A stretch of 39,127 nucleotides of DNA from Opitutaceae bacterium (GTDB taxonomy: Bacteria; Verrucomicrobiota; Verrucomicrobiia; Opitutales; Opitutaceae): assembly GCA_016794625.1 (NCBI GenBank), contig JAEUGY010000043.1:1-39127 (forward strand), written 5' to 3'. Shown here piece after piece: positions 9,225 to 16,301 of the stretch. The notes under the pieces were generated by a model. It did not search any database. It was given only the letters and a program-made list of their open reading frames with translations, and had not been told where the DNA came from. A program made the translations under genes and the position numbers. How positions within the stretch are numbered: position 1 is the stretch's first letter; each line of letters opens with the position of its first letter.

Positions 9225-9636
9225 GCTGCTCGTAGCCTGCGCGCTCGGACTCGCCGCCTTGGGCTTTTCCGGTTGCAGCACGGCGGGCGGCATGGCCTCC
9301 GACATCGGACTCGCCGGGGCCGGCGGCGTCCTCGGCTACCAACTCTCGGATGGCGATGTCGGCGTGGCTGCGGCCGGAGCGGCGGGCGGCTACCTCGTCT
9401 CCAAGGTCGCTCAATCACAAGTCCAGAAGGCGATGAAGGAGGCCGAACAACGCGGCTATGACCGGGCCATGAATCAGTCCGTAAAACAACAATACTGGAT
9501 CATTCAAAATCAACAGCGGGCGCAGGATGCGCGCGCGGAAACATCGGCGCGTCTCGTGCCGGTCGAACTGCCGGAGACGACGGTCAACGGCGTCATCATC
9601 AAACCCACCGTGGAATACATCCGCGTCGAACCATGA
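9199..9636 (+). CDS. Glycine-zipper lipoprotein inserted between trbE and trbJ
   Basis: ATG 9199 lies inside the end of trbE in another frame and gives a lipoprotein signal: KTRPNLRRLL, a hydrophobic core, then FSGC with Cys as the lipidation site. The longer frame upstream is a shadow of trbE. After the Cys comes a Gly/Ala-rich zipper (GLAGAGGVLGYQLSD and VAAAGAAGGYLVSK, about residues 35-70), then a Gln-rich helical part. Its stop overlaps the next ATG (ATGA at 9633). Such outer-membrane lipoproteins act as VirB7/TrbH-like channel parts. The position between E and J is not part of the Ti trb order, so it is an extra subunit. Confidence 0.7.
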   Translation: MKTRPNLRRLLVACALGLAALGFSGCSTAGGMASDIGLAGAGGVLGYQLSDGDVGVAAAGAAGGYLVSKVAQSQVQKAMKEAEQRGYDRAMNQSVKQQYWIIQNQQRAQDARAETSARLVPVELPETTVNGVIIKPTVEYIRVEP

Positions 9637-10424
9637 AAACGTATCTCCTCATCGTCTTCATCGCTCTCGTTTCTGCGCGACAGGCATGGGCGCAAATTCC
9701 CGTGACCGATGTCGCCAGCATCGCGAACAACCGCATCGCCCAGGCTGAGAACATCGCGAAGTGGGTTGAGAGCATCAACAACCTGCGGACGCAGATCAAT
9801 CAACTGAACCAGCAGATCAACATTCAGGACGACATCCGCAAATGGACGGGCAATCCGACCGAGGCCGGTGCCAACGTCATTCTCGACGTGCTCGGCGAGG
9901 AGGATCTCGCCCGCAACTATGGTCGTGCGAAAAACGCAGTGGTCGGTCTTACGCGCAGTCTGCAATCCCTGCAAAACACCGCCGACGGAAGTTACCGCGC
10001 AATTGGTAGCGTCGATCTCAACGGGAACGAGCTGCAACGCGATCCGCTCACGTTTAGGCGCTACTCGTTGTTGGACTCGAAACAGGAAAACACCGCGCTC
10101 GTCACCACGCAGACGCAGGAACGCGAAAAAGAGTTGCAGGCGGAAATCGCGCTCACACTCGGGGAATTAAAAGCCGCCGATACTGACGCCGAGGTGCAAA
10201 AACTTTCCGGGAAGCTCACGGCCTTGAACGGTCAGCTCGCCCAGGTGGAAGCGGCACGGCGGCGTGAGGTCGATGAAGTCGCGCTCCAAAAAATCGCGAA
10301 CGATTCGCGCCTCGAACAAGAGCGGCAGGCCGCCGCCGAGATGGAAGCGAGAGACGCCTTTTTATCCAACCAACGTGTCACCGATTACATGAAGACCCTG
10401 AAATTGCGGAGAACCAAACAATGA
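9633..10424 (+). CDS. trbJ: TrbJ/VirB5-like periplasmic protein
   Basis: The 263-aa product has a signal peptide (MKTYLLIVFIALVSARQAWA) followed by a largely helical protein. The N-terminal repeat of INNLRTQINQLNQQINIQDD and a Glu/Ala-rich C-terminal half (about residues 150-245) predict coiled coils, as in TrbJ and VirB5. TrbJ proteins contribute to pilus assembly and mating-pair formation. It follows the lipoprotein through ATGA coupling and overlaps the next start by 4 bp. Order (E, J, K, L, F, G, I) supports the name. Confidence 0.75.
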   Translation: MKTYLLIVFIALVSARQAWAQIPVTDVASIANNRIAQAENIAKWVESINNLRTQINQLNQQINIQDDIRKWTGNPTEAGANVILDVLGEEDLARNYGRAKNAVVGLTRSLQSLQNTADGSYRAIGSVDLNGNELQRDPLTFRRYSLLDSKQENTALVTTQTQEREKELQAEIALTLGELKAADTDAEVQKLSGKLTALNGQLAQVEAARRREVDEVALQKIANDSRLEQERQAAAEMEARDAFLSNQRVTDYMKTLKLRRTKQ

Positions 10425-10684
10425 AATCACTACTGACGATTCTTACTCTGAGCATGTCCGTGCTACTCGTTGGCTGCGGTCCGTCCAAAGCTGAACGCGA
10501 TGCGCAGGAACGCGCTCGCATGGAGTTGGAGGAAAATTCGCGGCGCGAAGCAGAGGCCGCGAACAAGGCAATCACGGAAAACAACAAGAAGCTCGGGCGG
10601 AAGCCGCCGGCACTTGATCTCGGCGTGCCGCCCGCCACCGAACCGACGCCTCCACCCGCTCCCGCACCGGAGCCGAAAAAGTGA
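10421..10684 (+). CDS. Small TrbK-position lipoprotein
   Basis: An 87-aa lipoprotein with signal MKSLLTILTLSMSVLLVGC, where Cys19 is the lipidation site. The mature part is charged and helical (AERDAQERARMELEENSRR) and ends in a proline-rich tail (PPATEPTPPPAPAPEPKK) that could cross the periplasm. In Ti and RP4 operons trbK, between J and L, encodes a small lipoprotein for entry exclusion. The matching position and type make that plausible, but these proteins diverge too fast for a sequence-based call. It could instead be a structural VirB7-type subunit. Confidence 0.6.
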   Translation: MKSLLTILTLSMSVLLVGCGPSKAERDAQERARMELEENSRREAEAANKAITENNKKLGRKPPALDLGVPPATEPTPPPAPAPEPKK

Positions 10685-10702
10685 GCTGAAACTCGCCGCG
10701 TC

Positions 10703-11629
10703 ATGGACATCTACCTGCCAACCCTTGAGGGCAAGATGCTCGCGCTCGTCGCGGCGTTTCGCATCATCGTCTTTGCGATCATGGTGGTCGGGTTGGTGTG
10801 CTACATGGCGAACGGGCAACCGACCGGTTCCGGCATCGTGAAGACGCTCGCCAAGGCATTGGTCATCGTCGCCGCCATCGCGACGATGGACCGTTGGTTC
10901 CCGCGCACGGAGGATGTCTTCCTCGCGGTGGCCGAATACGTCGATCCCGGCTACAACGAGAATCCCACATCCTCGGCCGACAAGATTCGCGAATCTACCA
11001 CCACCAACCCGGAGGGGCAGGAATGGTCGTGGCGCAGGATGAACGAGTCGATCTATCAGGCCGTCTCCAACGCCATTGCGAATATCTTCATCTACGTCGG
11101 CACGCTCATCACCGTGCCCATGCTGATCCTGCAATATATCCTCCGCTGGCTTCTCTACTTGGTGACGCCGTTCGCGCTGGCGCTGTTCATGGTGCCGGGG
11201 ATGAGCGGCATCGCCATCCGGTTCCTCCAACAATTGATCGCGATCCTCGCGTGGCCCGTTGGATTCGCTCTGACGAACCTTGTGGCGCTGGCGATTTGGA
11301 CGGATTTCCGCAACGCGGTCGGGGCGAATCCGCAGAACGCCAGCGAGGTCTTATATTCGCCGCTGCTAGACATGATGGGCGGCATCCTCGCCACGATCAT
11401 GATTATCGTGGGCATGATCTCGACGCCGCTAGTCATGCAACGGCTTTTCGCGCAGGGGCAGGCCTTCACCGGCGCATCGGGCAACCCCGCAACGATGGTG
11501 CGCGGTGGGGCGGGGCTCATGTCTTCAGTCGGCCGAAGTGGCGGCGGCGGGCGATCCGCCGCTCACACGCCACCGCCCGCACCCCCTTCGCCACCGCCAC
11601 TCGCTCCCGGAACCGCCACTGGCATCTGA
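10703..11629 (+). CDS. trbL: TrbL/VirB6-like polytopic membrane protein
   Basis: The 308-aa protein has several membrane helices: about residues 12-35, 50-60, 125-145, 150-170, 180-205 and 225-250. A polar loop (TSSADKIRESTTTNPEGQEWSW) lies between the first and second groups. The C-terminus is a flexible Gly- then Pro-rich tail (SGGGGRSAAHTPPPAPP). VirB6/TrbL proteins form part of the inner-membrane channel that contacts DNA. It sits 18 bp after the K-position lipoprotein and 3 bp before trbF. Topology and order make the call; sequence motifs in this family are weak. Confidence 0.75.
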   Translation: MDIYLPTLEGKMLALVAAFRIIVFAIMVVGLVCYMANGQPTGSGIVKTLAKALVIVAAIATMDRWFPRTEDVFLAVAEYVDPGYNENPTSSADKIRESTTTNPEGQEWSWRRMNESIYQAVSNAIANIFIYVGTLITVPMLILQYILRWLLYLVTPFALALFMVPGMSGIAIRFLQQLIAILAWPVGFALTNLVALAIWTDFRNAVGANPQNASEVLYSPLLDMMGGILATIMIIVGMISTPLVMQRLFAQGQAFTGASGNPATMVRGGAGLMSSVGRSGGGGRSAAHTPPPAPPSPPPLAPGTATGI

Positions 11630-11632
11630 GAC

Positions 11633-12304
11633 ATGAACCCCGCAGAAACACTTCACGAAACTCCGGTTGATCAGACCAAGCGGCTGCCGGCGACCGTCGG
11701 CAGCAAGTCGGGATTTTCGCCGACGCGACTCTTCGCCGACAACGCTTTCGCGGCGCGCATGTGGTTTCTGGTCGCGTGCGCCGCGCTCGGCTTTTGCTTT
11801 CTCCAGCCTTATCTCATCATCAGCGCGTATCGGATGCGCGAACGGGTCGTCGTCCTGGATGGGGCCGGCACGTTCTCGGTTTCGCCGCTGCTCGGGTTTG
11901 AGGAGGCGAAAGACCTTCACCAGTCGATGGCGCTTTGGGCGACCCTCGCACTTCTGGAGCGCAACCCTCGTGATTTCGACTACCCGGACATGCTGCAAAA
12001 GCTGTTTCTGGCCGACGCGTTCAACCGCGCTCAAGGCGAACGGGACAAATCACGGCCCGAGTTTGAACTGAAGACCATTCATCAAAAACCGGAGGTCTTC
12101 AAAATCGACATCCTCCGCACCCGCGAGGATCGCGTGCTGGTGAAGGTCGAGGGCCAGTTGATCCGCACCGGTGTTTTTGAAAACCAGTCTTTCACCGAAT
12201 CACCAAAGTTCACGCTCAACCTCACTTTGGTGCGCAATCCCGACATGCTCTCAAACAAGCGTTATCCACTCGGCGTATGGAGCTACGAATACACACAACT
12301 TTGA
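11633..12304 (+). CDS. trbF: TrbF/VirB8-like assembly factor
   Basis: This 223-aa bitopic protein has an N-terminal cytoplasmic tail, one membrane helix (about residues 44-62, MWFLVACAALGFCFLQPYLI), and a periplasmic NTF2-like domain. That domain includes KVEGQLIRTGVFENQSFTE and ends with YPLGVWSYEY, comparable to the C-terminal strand region of VirB8/TrbF. These proteins nucleate the secretion complex. ATG 11633 follows trbL by 3 bp, and its end overlaps the next gene by 28 bp, as usual for densely packed T4SS operons. Confidence 0.75.
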   Translation: MNPAETLHETPVDQTKRLPATVGSKSGFSPTRLFADNAFAARMWFLVACAALGFCFLQPYLIISAYRMRERVVVLDGAGTFSVSPLLGFEEAKDLHQSMALWATLALLERNPRDFDYPDMLQKLFLADAFNRAQGERDKSRPEFELKTIHQKPEVFKIDILRTREDRVLVKVEGQLIRTGVFENQSFTESPKFTLNLTLVRNPDMLSNKRYPLGVWSYEYTQL

Positions 12305-13140
12305 TCGTTGGTTTCCTGCTGGCCGCCGCCTCCGCTTTCGCGTCGGGTCGCCCGCAGGTCATCAAACAATTCCCGCTGGATGAGCGGACGGTCTATGAAA
12401 TCCCTATCGGGACCGATGTGCCGACGACACTCATGTTTCCCTCGGCGATCACCGCCATCGAAGGCGCGAACATCTCCGGTAATCCCGAAACGCCCGCGCC
12501 CGTGTTGCTGGCCTACACGCCGGGCCGGTATTTCTTCAGCGTGCGGGCTGTGGAGCCAAACGCGAAGGCCGCGATCAACGTCGTCTGGAAAAACCGCACG
12601 TTCGTTCTTCGCTTCGCCGTGGCGGCGCAGCCGTATGGCTCCGTCACGTTTTACGAAGACGAGTTCATGGGGCGGAACACCAATCTCCGGCGGCGCGTGT
12701 CACCCGATGTTTTGCTCGGCCTGTTGGACCGGGCGAAAAGTCATCGGCTTGTGGAGATGCAATACCCGGAAGCGGTTCAACAAATCGACCACGGCGCTCC
12801 GGGAGACGTGACGCTCTACAAGGATTTCCGCGTCACGGTGGAAGAAGTCTTCCGCTTCGATCCCGAAGACACGCTGGTCTTCAAGCTCCGGTTGGAAAAC
12901 TCCGGTGACTCCGAAGTCATCTATCAGCCGCAACGCCTGGCGGCGCGTGTCGGCGTGCAGGTATATCACGCATCCATCGCGGATGCGTCCGGCATCATCC
13001 CGCCGAAGGCTGCCACCACGGCGTTCTTCGCGATCACGGGCACGCCCGCAGGCGGGCGGGCCAATCTCAGCATCAAAAACCGTTTCAGCATCATCGTTCC
13101 GCGCGTGGAGCGTGATGCGCACCTGATCGTTCCGCAGTGA
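12277..13140 (+). CDS. trbG: TrbG/VirB9-like outer-membrane-complex protein
   Basis: This 287-aa protein has a signal peptide (MELRIHTTLIVGFLLAAASAFA) and a mostly beta sequence. VirB9/TrbG proteins form the outer-membrane core with VirB7 and VirB10. Here the N-terminal half carries YEIPIGTDVPTTLMFPSAIT, reminiscent of the VirB9 N-lobe strand pattern, and the C-terminal half carries VFKLRLENSGDSEVIYQPQRLA. It starts within trbF and its TGA overlaps the trbI ATG by one base. The place between VirB8-like and VirB10 proteins supports the call. The sequence itself is divergent, so a TraK-like secretin-type protein is an alternative. Confidence 0.65.
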   Translation: MELRIHTTLIVGFLLAAASAFASGRPQVIKQFPLDERTVYEIPIGTDVPTTLMFPSAITAIEGANISGNPETPAPVLLAYTPGRYFFSVRAVEPNAKAAINVVWKNRTFVLRFAVAAQPYGSVTFYEDEFMGRNTNLRRRVSPDVLLGLLDRAKSHRLVEMQYPEAVQQIDHGAPGDVTLYKDFRVTVEEVFRFDPEDTLVFKLRLENSGDSEVIYQPQRLAARVGVQVYHASIADASGIIPPKAATTAFFAITGTPAGGRANLSIKNRFSIIVPRVERDAHLIVPQ

Positions 13141-14201
13141 TGAAAACCCTCTGGCCATTTCTCAAATCGCCGACCGGCAACGTCACCGTGTTCATGGTGC
13201 TGGTCGCCGTGGGTGGATTGATGATCTATCGGGGCAACGCTCGCGAGCGGGCGAGAGCGGAGCAAATGACCACGGTGGCGGGCGAAGAGAACCCTGCGCA
13301 GCGGCATACATTTGCCCGCGATGGGCAGCCACTCAAAATCCCCGCACCATTGCCACGAGCGGGCGAGCGCCAGGCCGCCGATGTCCGCAGTGGTGAGTCG
13401 CGGCCTCATGCCGCGCGCCAATCGAATGATGGCAAGAAAGAGAAAGAAGCTCGCCCGGTAGTCCTGCCGATCAGTGTTTATTCCGGCTCGGGTGATGCGA
13501 CCCCAACCCTCTCGAAAAACTATGCGCCTTTCGGCCGCATGATCCCGTGTGAAACGGTCATCACCTTGGAATCTTCAAAGCTCGATACTCCCGTGGTGGG
13601 ACTCGTCACCGAAGATGTCTGGCACGATGGCCGGTTGGTCATTCCGGCAGGGACGGAAGTTCACGGGCGCGCGTCGCTCGATCGCTCGCGCGAACGCATC
13701 GCGGCATCCGGTCGGTGGGTCGTCGTATGGCGGGACGGTAGTCCCTTCAACGGCACGGAGCTGGTCTTGAACGGCATCGCTCTGGATCGGCAGAAGGATG
13801 ACGTGACCGGCGAATTCGGTATGCGTGATGGCTCCGCCGGTCTCGTCGGCCAGCTCATCAAGTCGGACAACTGGCAGGAAATTAAACTCTTCGCCTCCAC
13901 ATTTCTCGCCGGCATGGCGAGCGGGTTGCAGGAGATGCGCAATCAAGGGACTGCGTTTGGCGACACCGTGCAGGTGCCGGTCGCTTCCGGGCGCAACGCC
14001 GCTTTGCAGGGGACTTCCGACGTGCTGAATCTTTACGCCCAACGCATCCAAGAAGTCATTGCGCGGGATGGCTTCTACGTCCGCGTGCCTGCCGGAAAAC
14101 AGTTCTATCTCTATGTGACAGAAACCATCGACCAAGCAACCGGCACGCGGGGCAACCAGCGCATCGCCGAAATTTGGAGGAACGAAAATGCGAATAAATA
14201 A
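13140..14201 (+). CDS. trbI: TrbI/VirB10 core-complex protein
   Basis: This 353-aa protein has one N-terminal membrane helix (about 14-32), a proline/charge-rich linker (to about 110), and the VirB10 beta-barrel domain. That domain carries IPCETVITLESSKLDTPVVG, then VTEDVWHDGRLVIPAGTEVHG and GSAGLVGQLIK. It ends in VPAGKQFYLYVTETID. VirB10 spans both membranes and senses ATPase activity to gate the channel. I chose ATG 13140 rather than the GTG three bases earlier because it overlaps the trbG stop. Its end overlaps the next gene by 14 bp. Length is typical or slightly short. Confidence 0.85.
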   Translation: MKTLWPFLKSPTGNVTVFMVLVAVGGLMIYRGNARERARAEQMTTVAGEENPAQRHTFARDGQPLKIPAPLPRAGERQAADVRSGESRPHAARQSNDGKKEKEARPVVLPISVYSGSGDATPTLSKNYAPFGRMIPCETVITLESSKLDTPVVGLVTEDVWHDGRLVIPAGTEVHGRASLDRSRERIAASGRWVVVWRDGSPFNGTELVLNGIALDRQKDDVTGEFGMRDGSAGLVGQLIKSDNWQEIKLFASTFLAGMASGLQEMRNQGTAFGDTVQVPVASGRNAALQGTSDVLNLYAQRIQEVIARDGFYVRVPAGKQFYLYVTETIDQATGTRGNQRIAEIWRNENANK

Positions 14202-14697
14202 GCTGCTGATTTGTGTCGCGGTCGCGTCGCTCTGCACCGGCTGCCAGACGAACGTAAAGAAGACGAAGGCTCCGCCACCCGTGGAGCCGCCCATCCCTGT
14301 GGCCGGCACCGATCTCGATCCGCACAACGTTGAGAAAGTCCGCGTCGGTGAGACGTTAAAGGCGTATCCCGTGGGTCGCTTCGTCGATCCTAACGACCCG
14401 AATGTGATGCACGAATCACACGTGGTTTATCGCAAGGAAGCCGGGGCCGGTTGGAACCTCTCGCCCAACGCACCCACGGTGGTGCCGCTCGGGCCGGTCC
14501 TTGCGGTCGCCGATCCGGCAACGCAGCCGAATCCGCTCCCGGCAGAGTTGGAGCAGAAAGTTGCCGAACAAAATCAACTCATGACCTCGCTCATCGAGCA
14601 AAACGAGGCGCTGGCCGCCGAGTTGGGTAAGCTCGGCAAAGAACTCGCGGAAATGCGCCGCAAGTCCGCCGAACCCAAATCGGGAGGTGAACCATGA
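14188..14697 (+). CDS. Lipoprotein with C-terminal coiled coil at end of trb operon
   Basis: The 169-aa product has a lipoprotein signal (LLICVAVASLCTGC, Cys19), then a proline-rich stretch (APPPVEPPIP), a central domain with EKVRVGETLKAYPVGRFVDPND, and a C-terminal heptad-rich helix (about residues 118-160). The start overlaps trbI and its stop forms ATGA with the next gene. In Ti operons trbH, a lipoprotein gene, lies next to trbI. This gene may be the functional counterpart, placed after rather than before it. The exact role is not determined. Confidence 0.7.
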   Translation: MRINKLLICVAVASLCTGCQTNVKKTKAPPPVEPPIPVAGTDLDPHNVEKVRVGETLKAYPVGRFVDPNDPNVMHESHVVYRKEAGAGWNLSPNAPTVVPLGPVLAVADPATQPNPLPAELEQKVAEQNQLMTSLIEQNEALAAELGKLGKELAEMRRKSAEPKSGGEP

Positions 14698-14960
14698 CGA
14701 CAGAACTCAAGGCTTCGCCTGACCTGGAGGAACTAGTGCGGCAACTGCCGCCGCACCTGCGGGAGAATTTCGAGAAAGCCGACGCCCAGGTGCGCGATCT
14801 CTACGGGGCCAGCCCCGGCGTGACCGCGCTCATGCGGCTCTGGCTTGCCTGCGGCACGTCGTCGCAAATCCGGGTAGAATTCGAGCGCGCGGTTCTCGAC
14901 ATCAAGCGCCGCGATTTGAGTCCAAACGAGGGGGGAGACTTCGATGAAGACTGCCTCTGA
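14694..14960 (+). CDS. Hypothetical protein, 88 aa, coupled to trb operon
   Basis: This small acidic, helical protein has no signal peptide, so it probably acts in the cytoplasm. The segment RQLPPHLRENFEKADAQVRD is the most distinctive, and the C-terminus is Asp/Glu-rich. It begins at an ATGA overlap with the preceding lipoprotein gene, which makes it a real member of the operon. I do not recognise the family. A regulatory or relaxosome-accessory function is possible but unsupported. Confidence 0.65.
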   Translation: MTTELKASPDLEELVRQLPPHLRENFEKADAQVRDLYGASPGVTALMRLWLACGTSSQIRVEFERAVLDIKRRDLSPNEGGDFDEDCL

Positions 14961-15066
14961 AAAACACTTTGGGCGATCCTCGCCCAGACAAGGTCAAGTG
15001 CCGCTGGCGACCAGCCGCCTTGAGTTCAAAATGGCTGGGGAAAACAAGGAGGCATTATGCCACTAA
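14944..15066 (+). CDS. Possible 40-aa ORF bridging two transfer genes
   Basis: ATG 14944 starts inside the previous gene and runs to TAA 15064-15066, just past the next gene's ATG (15057). It would encode a basic peptide beginning MKTASEKHFGRSSPRQGQ. The nested overlaps at both ends are those of a translational coupler. A perfect hairpin, GGGCGA-TCC-TCGCCC (14971-14985), lies within it. The strong ribosome site of the next gene is also inside this ORF, so the frame could be fortuitous. I give it moderate-to-low confidence. Confidence 0.35.
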   Translation: MKTASEKHFGRSSPRQGQVPLATSRLEFKMAGENKEALCH

Positions 15067-15425
15067 AACAACAGGTAGCCGATAAAAAGGCACAGGAACC
15101 CACGATTCGCACGAACCCTGAAATCGACGCCAAGATCGACGAGTTCATCAAAGAAAACCCGAAGCTCTTGGAGTATTACCAAGCGCTCCCGAAGGAGCAG
15201 CTCATCCGCAAGCTGATCCTGGGGAAAATGCAGCGGGCCGGATACGCCAATCAGCGCAACCAAGAGATCATCGCCTGGGTCGAGGAGAACCCTGAGATCA
15301 AGGCGAAGATTGAGGCGCGCGTGAAGAACGTGCCGGAGGCCAACCGTCAGCGCGCGTTCATTACAGCCGCGAAGTCGGAGGCGATGAACCAGACGGTCAA
15401 ATCGTCGCAGGGAGTTCGCGCGTAA
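15057..15425 (+). CDS. Hypothetical helical protein with very strong ribosome site, last gene of the element
   Basis: This 122-aa protein is charged and helical, without signal or membrane segments. It contains IDEFIKENPKLLEYYQALPKEQLIRKLILGK, then IIAWVEENPEIKAKIEARVKN. The two IxxFI/WVxENPxxx stretches look like an internal duplication of about 30 residues. A full AAGGAGG (15046-15052) lies 4 bp before ATG 15057, far stronger than other sites in this window, so it may be made in quantity. A textbook terminator follows 21 bp later. A small DNA-binding or nucleoid-like relaxosome protein is one guess, but I do not recognise a family. Confidence 0.75.
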   Translation: MPLKQQVADKKAQEPTIRTNPEIDAKIDEFIKENPKLLEYYQALPKEQLIRKLILGKMQRAGYANQRNQEIIAWVEENPEIKAKIEARVKNVPEANRQRAFITAAKSEAMNQTVKSSQGVRA

Positions 15426-15446
15426 CTGTCGTGCGGTTCTTTACGG

Positions 15447-15478
15447 GCGGCGGGGGCTTCGGCTCCCGCCGCTTTTTT
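15447..15478 (+). terminator. Rho-independent terminator of the transfer operon
   Basis: An 11-bp GC-rich stem (left arm 15447-15457, right arm 15462-15472, one G-U pair) closes a TTCG tetraloop and is followed by six T. It lies 21 bp after the last gene and probably terminates the whole trb transcript. Confidence 0.9.
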
Positions 15479-15683
15479 GTGCTTACGACGACAGGATCGG
15501 ATGGAGATAATCGCTCCAAAAGACCCGAAAACAGGCCGTTGGATTTGCCACAAATTTGTCAGCAAATGGGATTCTAGCTTGTCTTCGTTGCCGATTGTTG
15601 CATCTTCTTACCTGTTCTAACTAACTACATATCAACCTTAAAGCACGCTCAGTGAAGCTTTTCGGTCGTTGATTCTCCCCCGT

Positions 15684-15706
15684 TTCGAATCCCCGTGGGG
15701 ACGCCA
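15684..15706 (+). other. Right attachment site: 3' end of a tRNA-Glu gene
   Basis: The 23 bases from 15684 read as the T-loop TTCGAAT, the 3' T-stem CCCCG, an acceptor strand TGGGGAC, discriminator G and CCA. From memory, E. coli tRNA-Glu ends in TTCGAATCCCC-TA-GGGGACGCCA, so the match has only two differences, both at the T-stem/acceptor junction. No 5' part of a tRNA precedes it (no CGGGG before the T-loop). This is the usual remnant left when an element integrates into the 3' end of a tRNA gene. The intact gene and other junction should lie left of the window. No integrase gene is visible here. Confidence 0.75.
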
Positions 15707-15710
15707 CTTT

Positions 15711-15745
15711 AAAACCGCCTGCCGCGAGGTAGGCGGTTTTTGTTT
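15711..15745 (+). terminator. Terminator hairpin following the tRNA-Glu 3' end
   Basis: Arms AAAACCGCCT (15711-15720) and AGGCGGTTTT (15731-15740) enclose a 10-base loop, with a T-rich tail. It begins 5 bp after the tRNA-like CCA, so it is probably the original terminator of the tRNA transcript. Confidence 0.75.
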
Positions 15746-16301
15746 GTGGCGCTGCGAAGCAGTTCGAACCCCGGAGGGGTTTGCGGAGACCCGCCCAAGC
15801 GGGGCGGAGCGGGCCACCGTTACGGTGGATTCCGCGAAGCGGAACGAGGCTGCCGAGCCAATCCCCGTGGGGACGCCAATTTTAGACCCGCCGCTCGTAG
15901 ACTACGACGGCGGGTCTTATTGCGAACGGGGCCAACGCACACGGGGATTTGGAACCAGGGGTGCGACGGAGGGAGCGAAGAAAAGCAGTTCGAACCGAGG
16001 TCAAAGCCCAAGATCAAACAGCCCCGCCCGGTGGAGGTGGCCTCGCCGAGGCCGCGACGGGACGGAGGCAAAGCCGACGCTTAGGTTGGTCGGGAGCAAG
16101 GACCGACCCTCCTTTTCATTCCCACGACCCGACTCCGTGATCGCGAGCAGCCTACCCGCCTAAACCGCCCCTGCCAACGTCACGTAGCCGACGATCCTCA
16201 TCGGCAGTGACGGCGGCAAGTCGCGGGAAGACTCGAGCGAAGCGAGCGTGGGTCACGGAGAAAAAGCCAATCCTGGATTGCCGACACGGCTAACCGTCCG
16301 G
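15746..16301. other. Hairpin-rich junction beyond the attachment site, no gene seen
   Basis: No convincing gene lies here. Five small hairpins come in a row: CCCC-GGA-GGGG (15769-15779), CCCGC-CCAA-GCGGG (15790-15803), CCACCG-TTA-CGGTGG (15814-15828), TCCGC-GAA-GCGGA (15831-15843) and TCCCC-GT-GGGGA (15862-15873). A long hairpin with arms AGACCCGCCG/CGGCGGGTCT and an inner TCGTAG/CTACGA follows (15884-15917). The 19 bases AATCCCCGTGGGGACGCCA occur at 15688-15706 and again at 15860-15878. AAGCAGTTCGAAC occurs at 15757 and near 15982. A copy of repeat family A follows (16002-16063). Confidence 0.7.
16002..16063 (+). repeat. Repeat family A, copy 1 (partial)
   Basis: This copy has the left extension AAAGCCCAAGATCAAACAG and the first hairpin GGCCTCG-C-CGAGGCC, followed by GCGACGGGAC. 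The second hairpin of the family is lost here. Other copies lie at 23478, 27566 and 29918. Confidence 0.75.

Noticed and set aside
15669..16163. 164-aa frame beyond the attachment site
   Set aside because: It runs through the tRNA fragment, hairpins and repeat A. No domain or start signal is visible.
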